A stretch of DNA of 43,551 bases from Eubacterium sp. UBA4343. GTDB taxonomy: Bacteria > Bacillota > Clostridia > Lachnospirales > Lachnospiraceae. Made by a program: the position numbers and the translations under genes. The stretch is taken from NCBI GenBank assembly GCA_002394235.1, contig DGTF01000039.1, positions 1 to 43,551 of the forward strand, in the 5' to 3' direction. Below are positions 35,948 through 43,510 of this stretch, piece by piece. Every line of letters starts with the position of its first letter. Positions within the stretch are counted from its first letter, which is position 1. A model generated the notes under the pieces. That model was given only the letters and a program-made list of their open reading frames with translations. It did not search any database and had not been told where the DNA came from.

Positions 35948-37096
35948 TTACCCCTTCACTATCTGCAGTTTTATAAGGCGTGCCGCCTGTTCGGCCGCAG
36001 CAGCCATATTTTTTTTGGCGTTCTCAGGTTCACAGGCTTCTTCCAGGGTCGTGACACCGCGTACGATCGGGAAGAAGGCATCGATGCCGCATTCGTTGCA
36101 GGCGCATGCGTCGTCTGTGACGCTTCCGGCAAAGGCGATGACGGGTTTCCCGTGTGCTTTGGCAAGATTTGCGACTCCGACCGGCACCTTGCCCATGGCA
36201 GTCTGGGCATCTAGCCTGCCTTCTCCGGTAATGATCAGATCCGCGTCCGCGAGGTATGATTCGAGACGGGTCTCCTCAAGAACAATCCGGATGCCGGACT
36301 GAAGCTCAGCGGGCAGAAAAGTGCGGAAGGCAAAGCCCATACCGCCGGCTGCTCCGGTTCCGGGAAAATTCGGATCAGCGTCCGGATGAAGGACTTTGGA
36401 AATTTCGGCATATCGGGCGAGCCAGCGATCCATATTCCGGATATCCTCCGGACGTGCTCCCTTCTGCGGGCCGAAGACAGCACTGCATCCGTTGCTGCCG
36501 CACAGCGGATTTGTGACATCGCAGGCGATGCGGAAGGTGCATTCTGCCAGCTCGGGGAGGACATGCTCCTCCGTTATCACAGCAAGCTCCATGAGTCCCC
36601 GGGCGCCGCGTGAAATCTCTCTGCCATCGCTGTCCATAAGTCCGAAGCCGAGGGCCTGAAGCATGCCGGCGCCGCCGTCATTCGTCGCGCTTCCTCCGAT
36701 TCCGATGATAAAGCGACGGCAGCCTTTTCGAATGGCATCCGCAATCACCTCGCCGACGCCGTATGTGGTTGCCGAAAGCGGGTTCAGTTCTTTGGCCGGG
36801 ATCAGAGTGATGCCCGCGGCTCCGCTCATTTCGATCACCGCAGTCATGGAATCACGGATGATCCCATAGGGACAGTCAACCGGCTCTCCGAAGGGTCCGG
36901 TGACCGTGACATGCTCAAGGTGTCCGTTCATTCCCTTTGTCAGGGCCTCAACTGTTCCCTCTCCGCCGTCCGCAAGCGGCCGCACGGCAATTTCCGCGTC
37001 GGGATACACCCGATGAAAGCCCTCCGCAAAAGCATTTCCCGCTTCGATCGAAGTCATGCTTCCCTTGAATGAATCTATGGCAGTCACAATTTTCAT
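35948..37096 (-). CDS. Glycerate kinase
   Basis: 382 aa. The GlxK/GarK family N-terminus IVTAIDSFKGSMTSIEAGNA is followed by PLADGGEGTVEAL, FIIGIGGSATNDGGAGMLQA, ACDVTNPLCG and TGEGRLDAQTAMGK. It phosphorylates glycerate, giving 2-phosphoglycerate in this family, which enters glycolysis through enolase. It heads a probable operon with the gntP-like permease and is divergent from the CdaR-like regulator, so the three form a glycerate or sugar-acid module. AAAGGAG precedes the ATG. Confidence 0.95.
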   Translation of the reverse strand: MKIVTAIDSFKGSMTSIEAGNAFAEGFHRVYPDAEIAVRPLADGGEGTVEALTKGMNGHLEHVTVTGPFGEPVDCPYGIIRDSMTAVIEMSGAAGITLIPAKELNPLSATTYGVGEVIADAIRKGCRRFIIGIGGSATNDGGAGMLQALGFGLMDSDGREISRGARGLMELAVITEEHVLPELAECTFRIACDVTNPLCGSNGCSAVFGPQKGARPEDIRNMDRWLARYAEISKVLHPDADPNFPGTGAAGGMGFAFRTFLPAELQSGIRIVLEETRLESYLADADLIITGEGRLDAQTAMGKVPVGVANLAKAHGKPVIAFAGSVTDDACACNECGIDAFFPIVRGVTTLEEACEPENAKKNMAAAAEQAARLIKLQIVKG

Positions 37097-37251
37097 ATCA
37101 ATACTCCTTTCGCCTGTTCATAAATTTCCGAAGGTAATTCGTCTGTGTTGTGTATCTGTCCCCGGACTTCTCCGATCGCCTTCGGAATCTCCGGGCTGCT
37201 GTTCCGTACTTGTTTTCTAAGCTGATTATAGAAAAAATTATCCGAGCATGC

Positions 37252-37269
37252 TATGTTATATATGACATA
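37252..37269. promoter_or_regulatory. 18-bp palindromic operator between glycerate kinase and cdaR
   Basis: TATGTTATATATGACATA is palindromic except for one symmetric base pair. It overlaps the -35 of the cdaR promoter. On the other strand a -10 TATAAT (37230-37225) would put its centre about 42 bp upstream of the glycerate kinase transcript start, an activator position. A CdaR-type regulator is the natural candidate (inference). Confidence 0.5.
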
Positions 37270-37290
37270 TATTTAACGGAAAATTATAAT
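37262..37290 (+). promoter_or_regulatory. Sigma-A promoter of the cdaR-like gene
   Basis: ATGACA (37262-37267), 17 bp, TATAAT (37285-37290). The transcript would start near 37297 and run through the 14-bp repeat array before the start codon at 37486. Confidence 0.65.
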
Positions 37291-37322
37291 AATGTATTAG
37301 ACCTAACAGACACAATCTGGAA

Positions 37323-37434
37323 GAGCTGATCCAACAGAGCTGATCCAACAGAGCTGATCCAACAGAGCTGATCCAACAGAGTTGATCCAACAGAACTGAT
37401 CTGACAGAACTGATCTGGCAGAACTGATCTCACA
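37323..37434 (+). repeat. Eight tandem 14-bp repeats in the cdaR leader
   Basis: Units AGAGCTGATCCAAC (four identical, 37323-37378), AGAGTTGATCCAAC, AGAACTGATCTGAC, AGAACTGATCTGGC and AGAACTGATCTCAC. Read across units the common core is CTGAT-x5-CAG, an imperfect dyad. Both edges of the array carry related AGACACAATCTG / AGACACGATTTG. It has no spacers and is not CRISPR. Confidence 0.93.
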
Positions 37435-37485
37435 GACACGATTTGCAGACATAAGATAAGGGAAAACAGGGAGAAAGGTGAGAAT

Positions 37486-38565
37486 ATGAAGAATTTGATA
37501 CGGCACCGTCTGGCGCAGCAGATGGTGGATACCATACATGATGTGTGCGGATACAACATTAATTTTATCAGTCCGGAGGGGAAAATCACCGCCTCCACGG
37601 ATCCGGAGCGTATCGGTATGTTTCACGAAATCGGAAGAAAGGCTGCGGAGAGTGGAGAAACAATAGAGGTGGACAGCAACGAGGATTATTCGGGGACAAG
37701 AAAGGGAATCAATATCCCGATCTATTATCACAACTCTGTAATCGCGGTGATCGGTATCACGGCAGATCCGTCGGAAGCCCGGAAGTACGCGCATCTCGCA
37801 GAAAGGATCTCGGCGCTTCTCCTGCACGAGCAGGAAATTGGAGAGATGTACCGGAGTACAGATGAGCGGCGAGCCTATCTGATCCGCTGTATTCAAAATG
37901 AGGATTTCGAAAACCGCGCTTATTTTGACAGCTGCCTGAAGGAGTTTCATGTAGACCCGAAGGGCAGATACCGCATGCTGTGTATCGAGATAAATACTCG
38001 CTATAATCTGGTGAACATCTCTCTTCTGGAGCAGAAGGTAAGAGCTTTTTTCAACCGGATCGGGGAAGAAGTCTGCACCTATATCTACCCGAACCGGTTC
38101 GCCGGACTCATACGGTCGGAATCATACGAAAATTATCAGTCAGTATTCCGCCGTTTCGCATCGGATCATCATCAGATCCTTCAGATGGCGGTCGGCAGTG
38201 ACAAGAGTTTTGAAAAGTGCGGCGATTCCTGGCGGGATGCAGTTATCGCCATTAGCGCTATACGCGGGACCGGGAAGGATCTCGTCGCGTTCGATGATCT
38301 GAAGCTGGAAATTCTTCTTTCGGGGATGAGCGATACGGTGAGAGAGGAATACAGAAGAAAGGTGTTGGGAGGACTGAAACCCTCGGAGGTTGACTTTCTG
38401 AAGACTTACTATGATTCGGACATGTCTCTGAAGGCGGCCGCGGAGAAGCTTTTCCTGCATGTCAATACCGTTCAGCAGAGGCTGAACCGGATCGCCGGGA
38501 AGACCGGAATGAACCCCAGAAATTTCCGGGATGCGGTTTTGTTCTGGCTGGCGATGCATGTCTGA
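37486..38565 (+). CDS. CdaR-like sugar diacid regulator
   Basis: 359 aa. N-terminal diacid-recognition domain (LAQQMVDTIHDVCGYNINFI, SPEGKITASTDPERIGMFHE, GINIPIYYHNSVIAVIGITA), a degenerate GGDEF-like middle, and the C-terminal PucR-type HTH (LKTYYDSDMSLKAAAEKLFL followed by HVNTVQQRLNRI). CdaR proteins activate glycerate, glucarate and galactarate genes in response to the acid. Divergent placement beside glycerate kinase and the permease fits this role. The ribosome site GGGAGAAAGGTGAG precedes the ATG. Its last codons are duplicated downstream. Confidence 0.92.
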   Translation: MKNLIRHRLAQQMVDTIHDVCGYNINFISPEGKITASTDPERIGMFHEIGRKAAESGETIEVDSNEDYSGTRKGINIPIYYHNSVIAVIGITADPSEARKYAHLAERISALLLHEQEIGEMYRSTDERRAYLIRCIQNEDFENRAYFDSCLKEFHVDPKGRYRMLCIEINTRYNLVNISLLEQKVRAFFNRIGEEVCTYIYPNRFAGLIRSESYENYQSVFRRFASDHHQILQMAVGSDKSFEKCGDSWRDAVIAISAIRGTGKDLVAFDDLKLEILLSGMSDTVREEYRRKVLGGLKPSEVDFLKTYYDSDMSLKAAAEKLFLHVNTVQQRLNRIAGKTGMNPRNFRDAVLFWLAMHV

Positions 38566-38633
38566 GGCAGGCGAACGGGCGGCTATGAATACAGATTCTG
38601 TTCTGGCGCTGGCGATGCATGTCTGAGGCAGGC
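38542..38633 (+). repeat. Duplicated 3' end of the cdaR-like gene
   Basis: The last codons and stop (38542-38572, ending CTGGCGATGCATGTCTGAGG plus CAGGC) recur at 38601-38633 with only a 2-base insertion. The intervening 28 bp are unrelated. A third, weaker echo (ATGCATGCCTGAAAGAGGCAG) follows near 38646. Confidence 0.88.
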
Positions 38634-38698
38634 AGATGGCCGTAAATGCATGCCTGAAAGAGGCAGACACCGACTAAGAGAAATGCGAATACGAACAC

Positions 38699-39559
38699 TC
38701 AGGAAGCGGAACTGCCTGTGGGCCCGGAGGACGCCGGGGTCTTCAGTGTCGCTGCATAGATGGCCCAGGGGATGGAGTCTGCAATCTCGATGCACCGGAT
38801 ATTCTCCTTTCGGATCTCCGAGGCGTGAAGGTTTACATCGATGCCGATGCCGTGCTGTCTAGCTACGAACAGATAAATCAGTGAGCTCTCCATTGTACGG
38901 ATGGAGATCTGCGGCACAAAGCCGAGCTCCTGACATTTGGTGACAATGGAGTGAAAAATACTGAATTTCTCGTTGAGCGTGATCAGCTTCTCTTCCTGCA
39001 GATCCACGAATGACAGTACATCTCTATCATACAGCGGATGCCCCTGAGGAACCACGGCACAGAGTCTCGTCTCGAAGATTTTCTGCTCATGCACCATGGG
39101 CGAGCGAAAATGATCGACTACATAGGCGGTGTCGATTTTGCCGCCCAGGAGCAGATCTTTGATGTTCTGATTGAAATCCTCTGTCCATTCCACACTCTCT
39201 GATCCGATCAGCTTCTGATTCAGAGTCCGCAGCGCGGGGACGGACTGAAGGGCACGAATGACGCCGCAGGCGAAACCAACCCGGAGGGAGCGGCGGGAGA
39301 AATCCATCCGCTTCATCTCCATTTCAAGATCCTGCAGCCGGTACAGAAGCTCCCGGCTGTGCCTGTACAGGTAGTCTCCGCTCTTGGTGGGAATGAGCCC
39401 TGCCGATGACCGGCGAAAGAGAACCACGCCGAGCTCATCCTCCAGACGGTTCAGATTTTTCCCCATACCCTGCGGGGAAATATAAAAACGTTCGGAAGCT
39501 TTGTTCAAACTTCCGGTTTCATAGCAGGCACAGAAATAACGAAGCGTTTTTGTATCCAT
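38699..39559 (-). CDS. LysR-family transcriptional regulator
   Basis: 286 aa. N-terminal winged HTH (LRYFCACYETGSLNKASERF, then YISPQGMGKNLNRLEDELGV) followed by a linker helix and the periplasmic-binding-like effector domain (LRVGFACGVIRALQSVPALR, CAVVPQGHPLYDRDVLSF). It is divergent from the ene-reductase gene, 314 bp away, and is its probable regulator. The start codon and ribosome site lie inside a 35-bp unit repeated three times. The effector is unknown; a substrate or product of the flavoenzyme is most likely. Confidence 0.9.
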   Translation of the reverse strand: MDTKTLRYFCACYETGSLNKASERFYISPQGMGKNLNRLEDELGVVLFRRSSAGLIPTKSGDYLYRHSRELLYRLQDLEMEMKRMDFSRRSLRVGFACGVIRALQSVPALRTLNQKLIGSESVEWTEDFNQNIKDLLLGGKIDTAYVVDHFRSPMVHEQKIFETRLCAVVPQGHPLYDRDVLSFVDLQEEKLITLNEKFSIFHSIVTKCQELGFVPQISIRTMESSLIYLFVARQHGIGIDVNLHASEIRKENIRCIEIADSIPWAIYAATLKTPASSGPTGSSAS

Positions 39560-39659
39560 TCCCTGAGTATGCCTCCTTCTTACATGATGTCCATTCCCTG
39601 AGCATGTTTCCTACTTACATGATGCCCATTTCCTGGGTGCGTCTCATTCTTGTATGACG
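39555..39659 (-). repeat. Three 35-bp tandem repeats over the lysR start
   Basis: Units 39555-39589, 39590-39624 and 39625-39659 each run from a TCCATTCCCTGAG-type word to ACATGATG. On the lysR strand each carries a purine-rich site and an ATG. The unit nearest the gene provides the real start with AAGGAGG; the other two would make four-codon ORFs (MDIM and MGIM) ending in TAA. Confidence 0.9.
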
Positions 39660-39873
39660 GGATCTGTCTTTCTGCATTATACCCCAGATAAGGATGAGTT
39701 TATACTTTTTCAGACAAAAACCATACAATCATTATGAAGGGATGAAAAAAATAGTTTCTACTCGTATGAGTCTGGTTGATGGCGGAATCCGGTAAGACGA
39801 TGTAAGATTAATTTAGTTAATTTGTTAACGATATCGCATCGTCTATCTGAAGTTAAGCGTACAGGAGGATGTT

Positions 39874-41832
39874 ATGAGAACCAGAAAATACCCGAATCTC
39901 TGCAAACCGATCACGATCGGCAGAACTACCTTTCGCAACCGTATGTTTTCCGCGCCTATGGGCGGAACGGATATCACGAATGACGGCTGCATCGGACCAA
40001 AGTCCACGGCTTTTTATGAGCTGCGTTCCAAGGGCGGGGCAGCGGCAGTCACGGTGAGCGAGTGCATGGTTCATCCGCAGACGGACGGTTCACATGCCTA
40101 TCATCTGGATGAGTCCATTCTGAACTCCCTTGCCTGTGCAACCTATACGGCGGATGCGATACGCAGGCACGGCGGGATTCCGAGTCTGGAGCTGTCACAC
40201 TCAGGTATGTTTGCCGGCACGTACATGACGGACAAGAAGAAGCAGCATGATCTGCATCAGTGGGGACCCTCCGATACCGTTCGCGGAGACGGCGTGCAGG
40301 TGAAGGCTCTGACAAAAGAGATGATTAAAGAAATTGTGGCGGCGTACGGGCATGTAGCAGGACTGGCAAAGCGTGCGGGTTTTGAGATGATCATGATTCA
40401 CGGCGGGCACGGCTGGCTGATCAATCAGTTCCTCTCTCCCCTGTTCAATCATCGGACAGACGAATACGGCGGGTCACTGGAGAACCGCACCCGGTTTGCT
40501 CTGGAGGTTCTCCGGTCGGTAAGAGAGGCGGTAGGTCCGTTTTTCCCTGTTGAATTTCGAATGAGCGGCGCTGAGTTCACGGAGGGCGGATATGGCCTCG
40601 ACGAAGGTGTCCGGATTGCACAGGCGATCGAGCCCTATGCGGATATCATTCATGTGTCGGCCGGCACCTATCAGAAGACGTTCGGCATCACGCATCCGTC
40701 AATGTTCGAGGACCACGGACGCAACGTGTATCTGGCGGCAGAGATCCGGAAGCATGTGCATAAGCCGGTAGCTACGATCGGAGGCCTGAACGACCCGGCG
40801 CAAATGGAGGAGATCATTGCTTCGGGAAAAGCGGATATCGTGTATATGGGACGCGCCCTTCTGGCCGATCCCTTCCTTCCGAGAAAAATCAACGAGGGCA
40901 GAGAGGATGAGATCGTGCGGTGTCTGCGCTGCTTTACGTGTATGGCGGAGCGCGCGGCCACATCTACCAGACGCTGTACGGTCAACCCGCTGATCGGAAG
41001 AGAACTGGAAGGGGATGAGATCCAGCCTGCACCGGTAAAGAAAAAGGTTCTTGTGGCAGGAGGCGGCCCGGGCGGTCTGTATGCGGCTTATACCGCTGCG
41101 AGACGCGGACATCAGGTGGTGCTCTGCGAGAAGGAAAAAGAAGTCGGCGGTATTCTGAAATCGGAACAGGCGCTCCCGTTCAAGTATGAGATGTACCAGC
41201 TCTCCGGAACATACCGGCTGCTCTGCGAGAAGGCGGGTGTTGAGATCCGTACCGGTGTCGAGGTGACACCGGAATATGTCGACAGCGAGGCGCCGGATGC
41301 ACTGATCATTGCGGTTGGCTCTACACCTCTCGTACCTCCGATTCCGGGGCTGCGCGGGGAAAACGGAGCAAACGTCATTGTGGTCAACAACTATTATCTG
41401 GAAAAAGAACGCTGCACGGACCATGTCGTTGTATTCGGCGGCGGACTCGCGGGCTGTGAGTGTGCCGTTCATCTCGGACAGGAGGAAAAGCATGTCGAGA
41501 TCGTTGAGATGCGGGATATGCTCGCGCCGGACGCAAATGTCCGTCACCGTCCGCTGCTGATGGCACAGATTGATAAATATTGTACGGTTCATACTGGTTA
41601 CAAGGGACTCGAGGTCACAGAGGAGGGAATCCTTTGTGAGACAAAGGCCGGAGAGAAGGCTCTGATTCCCGGTGACACCGTGATCTGCGCGCTCGGCCAG
41701 AGATCCCGGACCGATGTTGTGGAGGCCCTGATGGATACCGCTCCCTTTGTCCGTGTAATCGGCGATGCGTCCAGAGTTTCCACCATTACAAATGCGGTGT
41801 ACTGGGGCTATCATGCGGCACTCGATATCTGA
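39874..41832 (+). CDS. NADH:flavin oxidoreductase, BaiCD/FadH-like ene-reductase
   Basis: 652 aa. An N-terminal old-yellow-enzyme barrel (about 1-340: RNRMFSAPMGG, IMIHGGHGWLINQFLSPLFN, HRTDEYGGSLENRTRF) is followed by a 4Fe-4S motif C350-x2-C353-x2-C356-x11-C368. A dinucleotide-binding half comes last (VLVAGGGPGGLYAAYTAARR, then VVVFGGGLAGCECAVHLGQE). Hydrides pass from NAD(P)H via FAD and the cluster to FMN, which reduces an activated C=C bond. Relatives include 2,4-dienoyl-CoA reductase, BaiCD/BaiH of bile-acid metabolism and cinnamate or flavonoid reductases; motifs alone do not choose between them. CAGGAGG precedes the ATG. Probably controlled by the divergent LysR protein. GACGATG/CATCGTC arms (39796 and 39837) lie in between. 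Confidence 0.92.
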   Translation: MRTRKYPNLCKPITIGRTTFRNRMFSAPMGGTDITNDGCIGPKSTAFYELRSKGGAAAVTVSECMVHPQTDGSHAYHLDESILNSLACATYTADAIRRHGGIPSLELSHSGMFAGTYMTDKKKQHDLHQWGPSDTVRGDGVQVKALTKEMIKEIVAAYGHVAGLAKRAGFEMIMIHGGHGWLINQFLSPLFNHRTDEYGGSLENRTRFALEVLRSVREAVGPFFPVEFRMSGAEFTEGGYGLDEGVRIAQAIEPYADIIHVSAGTYQKTFGITHPSMFEDHGRNVYLAAEIRKHVHKPVATIGGLNDPAQMEEIIASGKADIVYMGRALLADPFLPRKINEGREDEIVRCLRCFTCMAERAATSTRRCTVNPLIGRELEGDEIQPAPVKKKVLVAGGGPGGLYAAYTAARRGHQVVLCEKEKEVGGILKSEQALPFKYEMYQLSGTYRLLCEKAGVEIRTGVEVTPEYVDSEAPDALIIAVGSTPLVPPIPGLRGENGANVIVVNNYYLEKERCTDHVVVFGGGLAGCECAVHLGQEEKHVEIVEMRDMLAPDANVRHRPLLMAQIDKYCTVHTGYKGLEVTEEGILCETKAGEKALIPGDTVICALGQRSRTDVVEALMDTAPFVRVIGDASRVSTITNAVYWGYHAALDI

Positions 41833-41924
41833 GGATCGGAAACCGCAGACTTCTGTTCCCCACAAACGCCTGATATCCGGCAATTTGTATGAAATTTGAG
41901 AATCAGAAATCGCAGATTTTTGTT
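41830..41924 (+). repeat. Duplicated stop region of the ene-reductase gene
   Basis: A 28-bp segment that starts with the gene's stop codon (41830-41857, TGAGGATCGGAAACCGCAGA onward) recurs at 41897-41924 as TGAGAATCAGAAATCGCAGA onward. The five differences are all G-to-A or C-to-T. The offset is 67 bp. Confidence 0.82.
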
Positions 41925-41933
41925 GCGGTCAAG

Positions 41934-41969
41934 GCGCTCAGGGTTACTGAAATCCCTGGGCGTTATTTT
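41934..41969 (+). terminator. Intrinsic terminator of the ene-reductase gene
   Basis: GCGCTCAGGG pairs with CCCTGGGCGT (two G-U pairs) around ten bases, followed by TATTTT. Confidence 0.75.
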
Positions 41970-42043
41970 GTATTCACCCAATTCTTGCCGTCTTAGTGGA
42001 ACGTGAGCATTTTATACAGAAAGAAATATCGGGAGACAGATTT

Positions 42044-42071
42044 TTGATGATCCCGCAAGGGCAACTATGAT
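42044..42071 (+). promoter_or_regulatory. Candidate promoter and long leader of the aldo/keto reductase
   Basis: TTGATG (42044-42049), 16 bp, TATGAT (42066-42071). The leader to the start codon at 42238 is about 160 nt; I see no gene or known riboswitch in it. Confidence 0.45.
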
Positions 42072-42237
42072 ATGATACAAGTAGAAAACGGGGATGCCCG
42101 TGGAAGTCTTTTGGGAAGATGCCGAGATCAAAACAACGTAGTTACATAGGTTCGGATGAATCGGGATATGACTTTAGGACGCGGTTGAATGGCTTTTGAT
42201 GAAAGATTGCAATGACTTGAATGGGAGGTGACAGAAT

Positions 42238-43374
42238 ATGAATTTTAAACCAGAAAAGAAACTCGGCTTTGGCCTGATGCGGCTTCCGCATATGGATCCG
42301 CAGAATCCTGCGGATATCGATATCGAACAGGTGAAAAAGATGGTGGATATCTTTATGCAAAGGGGTTTCACCTATTTTGATACCGCGTGGATGTACAACG
42401 ATTTTGCCAGTGAATGTGCTGTAAAGACATGCCTTTCGGATCGTTATCCGAGAGAAAATTATACTCTTGCAACGAAATTGCACGCGGCTTTTTACAACAC
42501 GATGGAAGAAAGAGATGAGATTTTCTTTAAGCAGCTGGAAAAATGTGGCGTTGAGTATTTTGACTATTATCTGATTCACGGCGTTGGTCACGGCATGCTA
42601 AAGCATATCGACACATTTGATGTGTGGAACTGGCTGGTTCAGAAGAAGGAAGTCGGCCTTGTCAGACACATTGGTTTCTCCTTCCATGATACGCCGGAGC
42701 TGCTGGAAGAGCTGCTGACGAAACATCCGGAAATGGAATTTGTTCAGCTTCAGATCAATTACCTGGACTGGGAGTCCGAATGGATTAACTCGAGGCGGTG
42801 CTATGAGGTGTGTGAAAAATTTGGCAAGCCGGTGATTGTGATGGAGCCTGTGAAAGGAGGAACACTTGCAAAGATTCCGGCCGAAGCGGAGCAGTTGTTC
42901 AAAGATCACGATCCATCTCTGTCCGTTCCCAGCTATGCGATTCGTTTTGCCGCAAGTCTCCCGAATGTCATGGTCGTGCTCTCCGGTATGTCAAATATTG
43001 AACAGGTAGAGGACAATACCTCCTTTATGCAGGATTTTGAGCCTCTGACGGAAGAAGAGAAGGCGCTCTGCTTCAAGGCTGGAGACATTATTAACAGTCA
43101 GATTACAGTTCCGTGTACTGGCTGCCATTATTGTACGGACGGATGCCCGAAGCATATAGCTATCCCGGAATATTTTTCTTTATACAATGAGGATATGCGC
43201 GAAAACCTTGCGGAAAAGGGATGGACCGTGAACTTTACCAATTATCAGGAGGTTGCGGAGAGACACGGAAAGGCGTCTGACTGTATCAAATGCGGACAGT
43301 GCGAGAGCGTCTGCCCTCAGCATCTTCACATCATCGATTTTCTGGAAGATGTAAGCAGGCATTTTGAACACTGA
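42238..43374 (+). CDS. Aldo/keto reductase with C-terminal 4Fe-4S ferredoxin domain
   Basis: 378 aa. The AKR barrel has the tetrad D48 and Y53 (FDTAWMYNDF), K80 (LATKLH) and H114 (YLIHGVGHG). The C-terminus adds two cysteine groups: C293-x2-C296-x2-C299-x3-C303 and C349-x2-C352-x2-C355-x3-C359, each with a following proline as in ferredoxins. This fused type is common in anaerobic Firmicutes; the electron donor may be ferredoxin or NAD(P)H, and no physiological substrate is established for most members. GGGAGGTG lies upstream. Its position after the ene-reductase suggests a possible shared substrate, but a terminator and separate promoter lie between. Confidence 0.93.
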   Translation: MNFKPEKKLGFGLMRLPHMDPQNPADIDIEQVKKMVDIFMQRGFTYFDTAWMYNDFASECAVKTCLSDRYPRENYTLATKLHAAFYNTMEERDEIFFKQLEKCGVEYFDYYLIHGVGHGMLKHIDTFDVWNWLVQKKEVGLVRHIGFSFHDTPELLEELLTKHPEMEFVQLQINYLDWESEWINSRRCYEVCEKFGKPVIVMEPVKGGTLAKIPAEAEQLFKDHDPSLSVPSYAIRFAASLPNVMVVLSGMSNIEQVEDNTSFMQDFEPLTEEEKALCFKAGDIINSQITVPCTGCHYCTDGCPKHIAIPEYFSLYNEDMRENLAEKGWTVNFTNYQEVAERHGKASDCIKCGQCESVCPQHLHIIDFLEDVSRHFEH

Positions 43375-43389
43375 GGAGTGGAGAGATAT

Positions 43390-43446
43390 ATGGCAGTATT
43401 TCCAAATCCTGAAAATGAAGCAACATTGCAAATGATCCGCGATTAG
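43390..43446 (+). CDS. Tiny ORF after the aldo/keto reductase
   Basis: 18 codons (MAVFPNPENEATLQMIRD) with GAGGAGTGGAGAG upstream and a terminator hairpin 30 bp downstream. It has all signals for translation but no recognisable family. It may be a real small protein or the stub of a deleted gene. Confidence 0.35.
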   Translation: MAVFPNPENEATLQMIRD

Positions 43447-43477
43447 TGTACAATATTATCGCTAAAATTTCTATGAG

Positions 43478-43510
43478 GGCTTCTCCGACGGAGGAGAAGC
43501 CTGTTCATTT
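43478..43510 (+). terminator. Terminator downstream of the aldo/keto reductase
   Basis: GGCTTCTCC and GGAGAAGCC form a perfect 9-bp stem around GACGGA, followed by TGTTCATTT, which runs into repeat copy 5. Confidence 0.75.

Noticed and set aside
37303..37598. Minus-strand ORF with leucine/serine-rich repeats
   Set aside because: The repetition only reflects the 14-bp DNA array read in three frames; the rest is antisense to the cdaR start.
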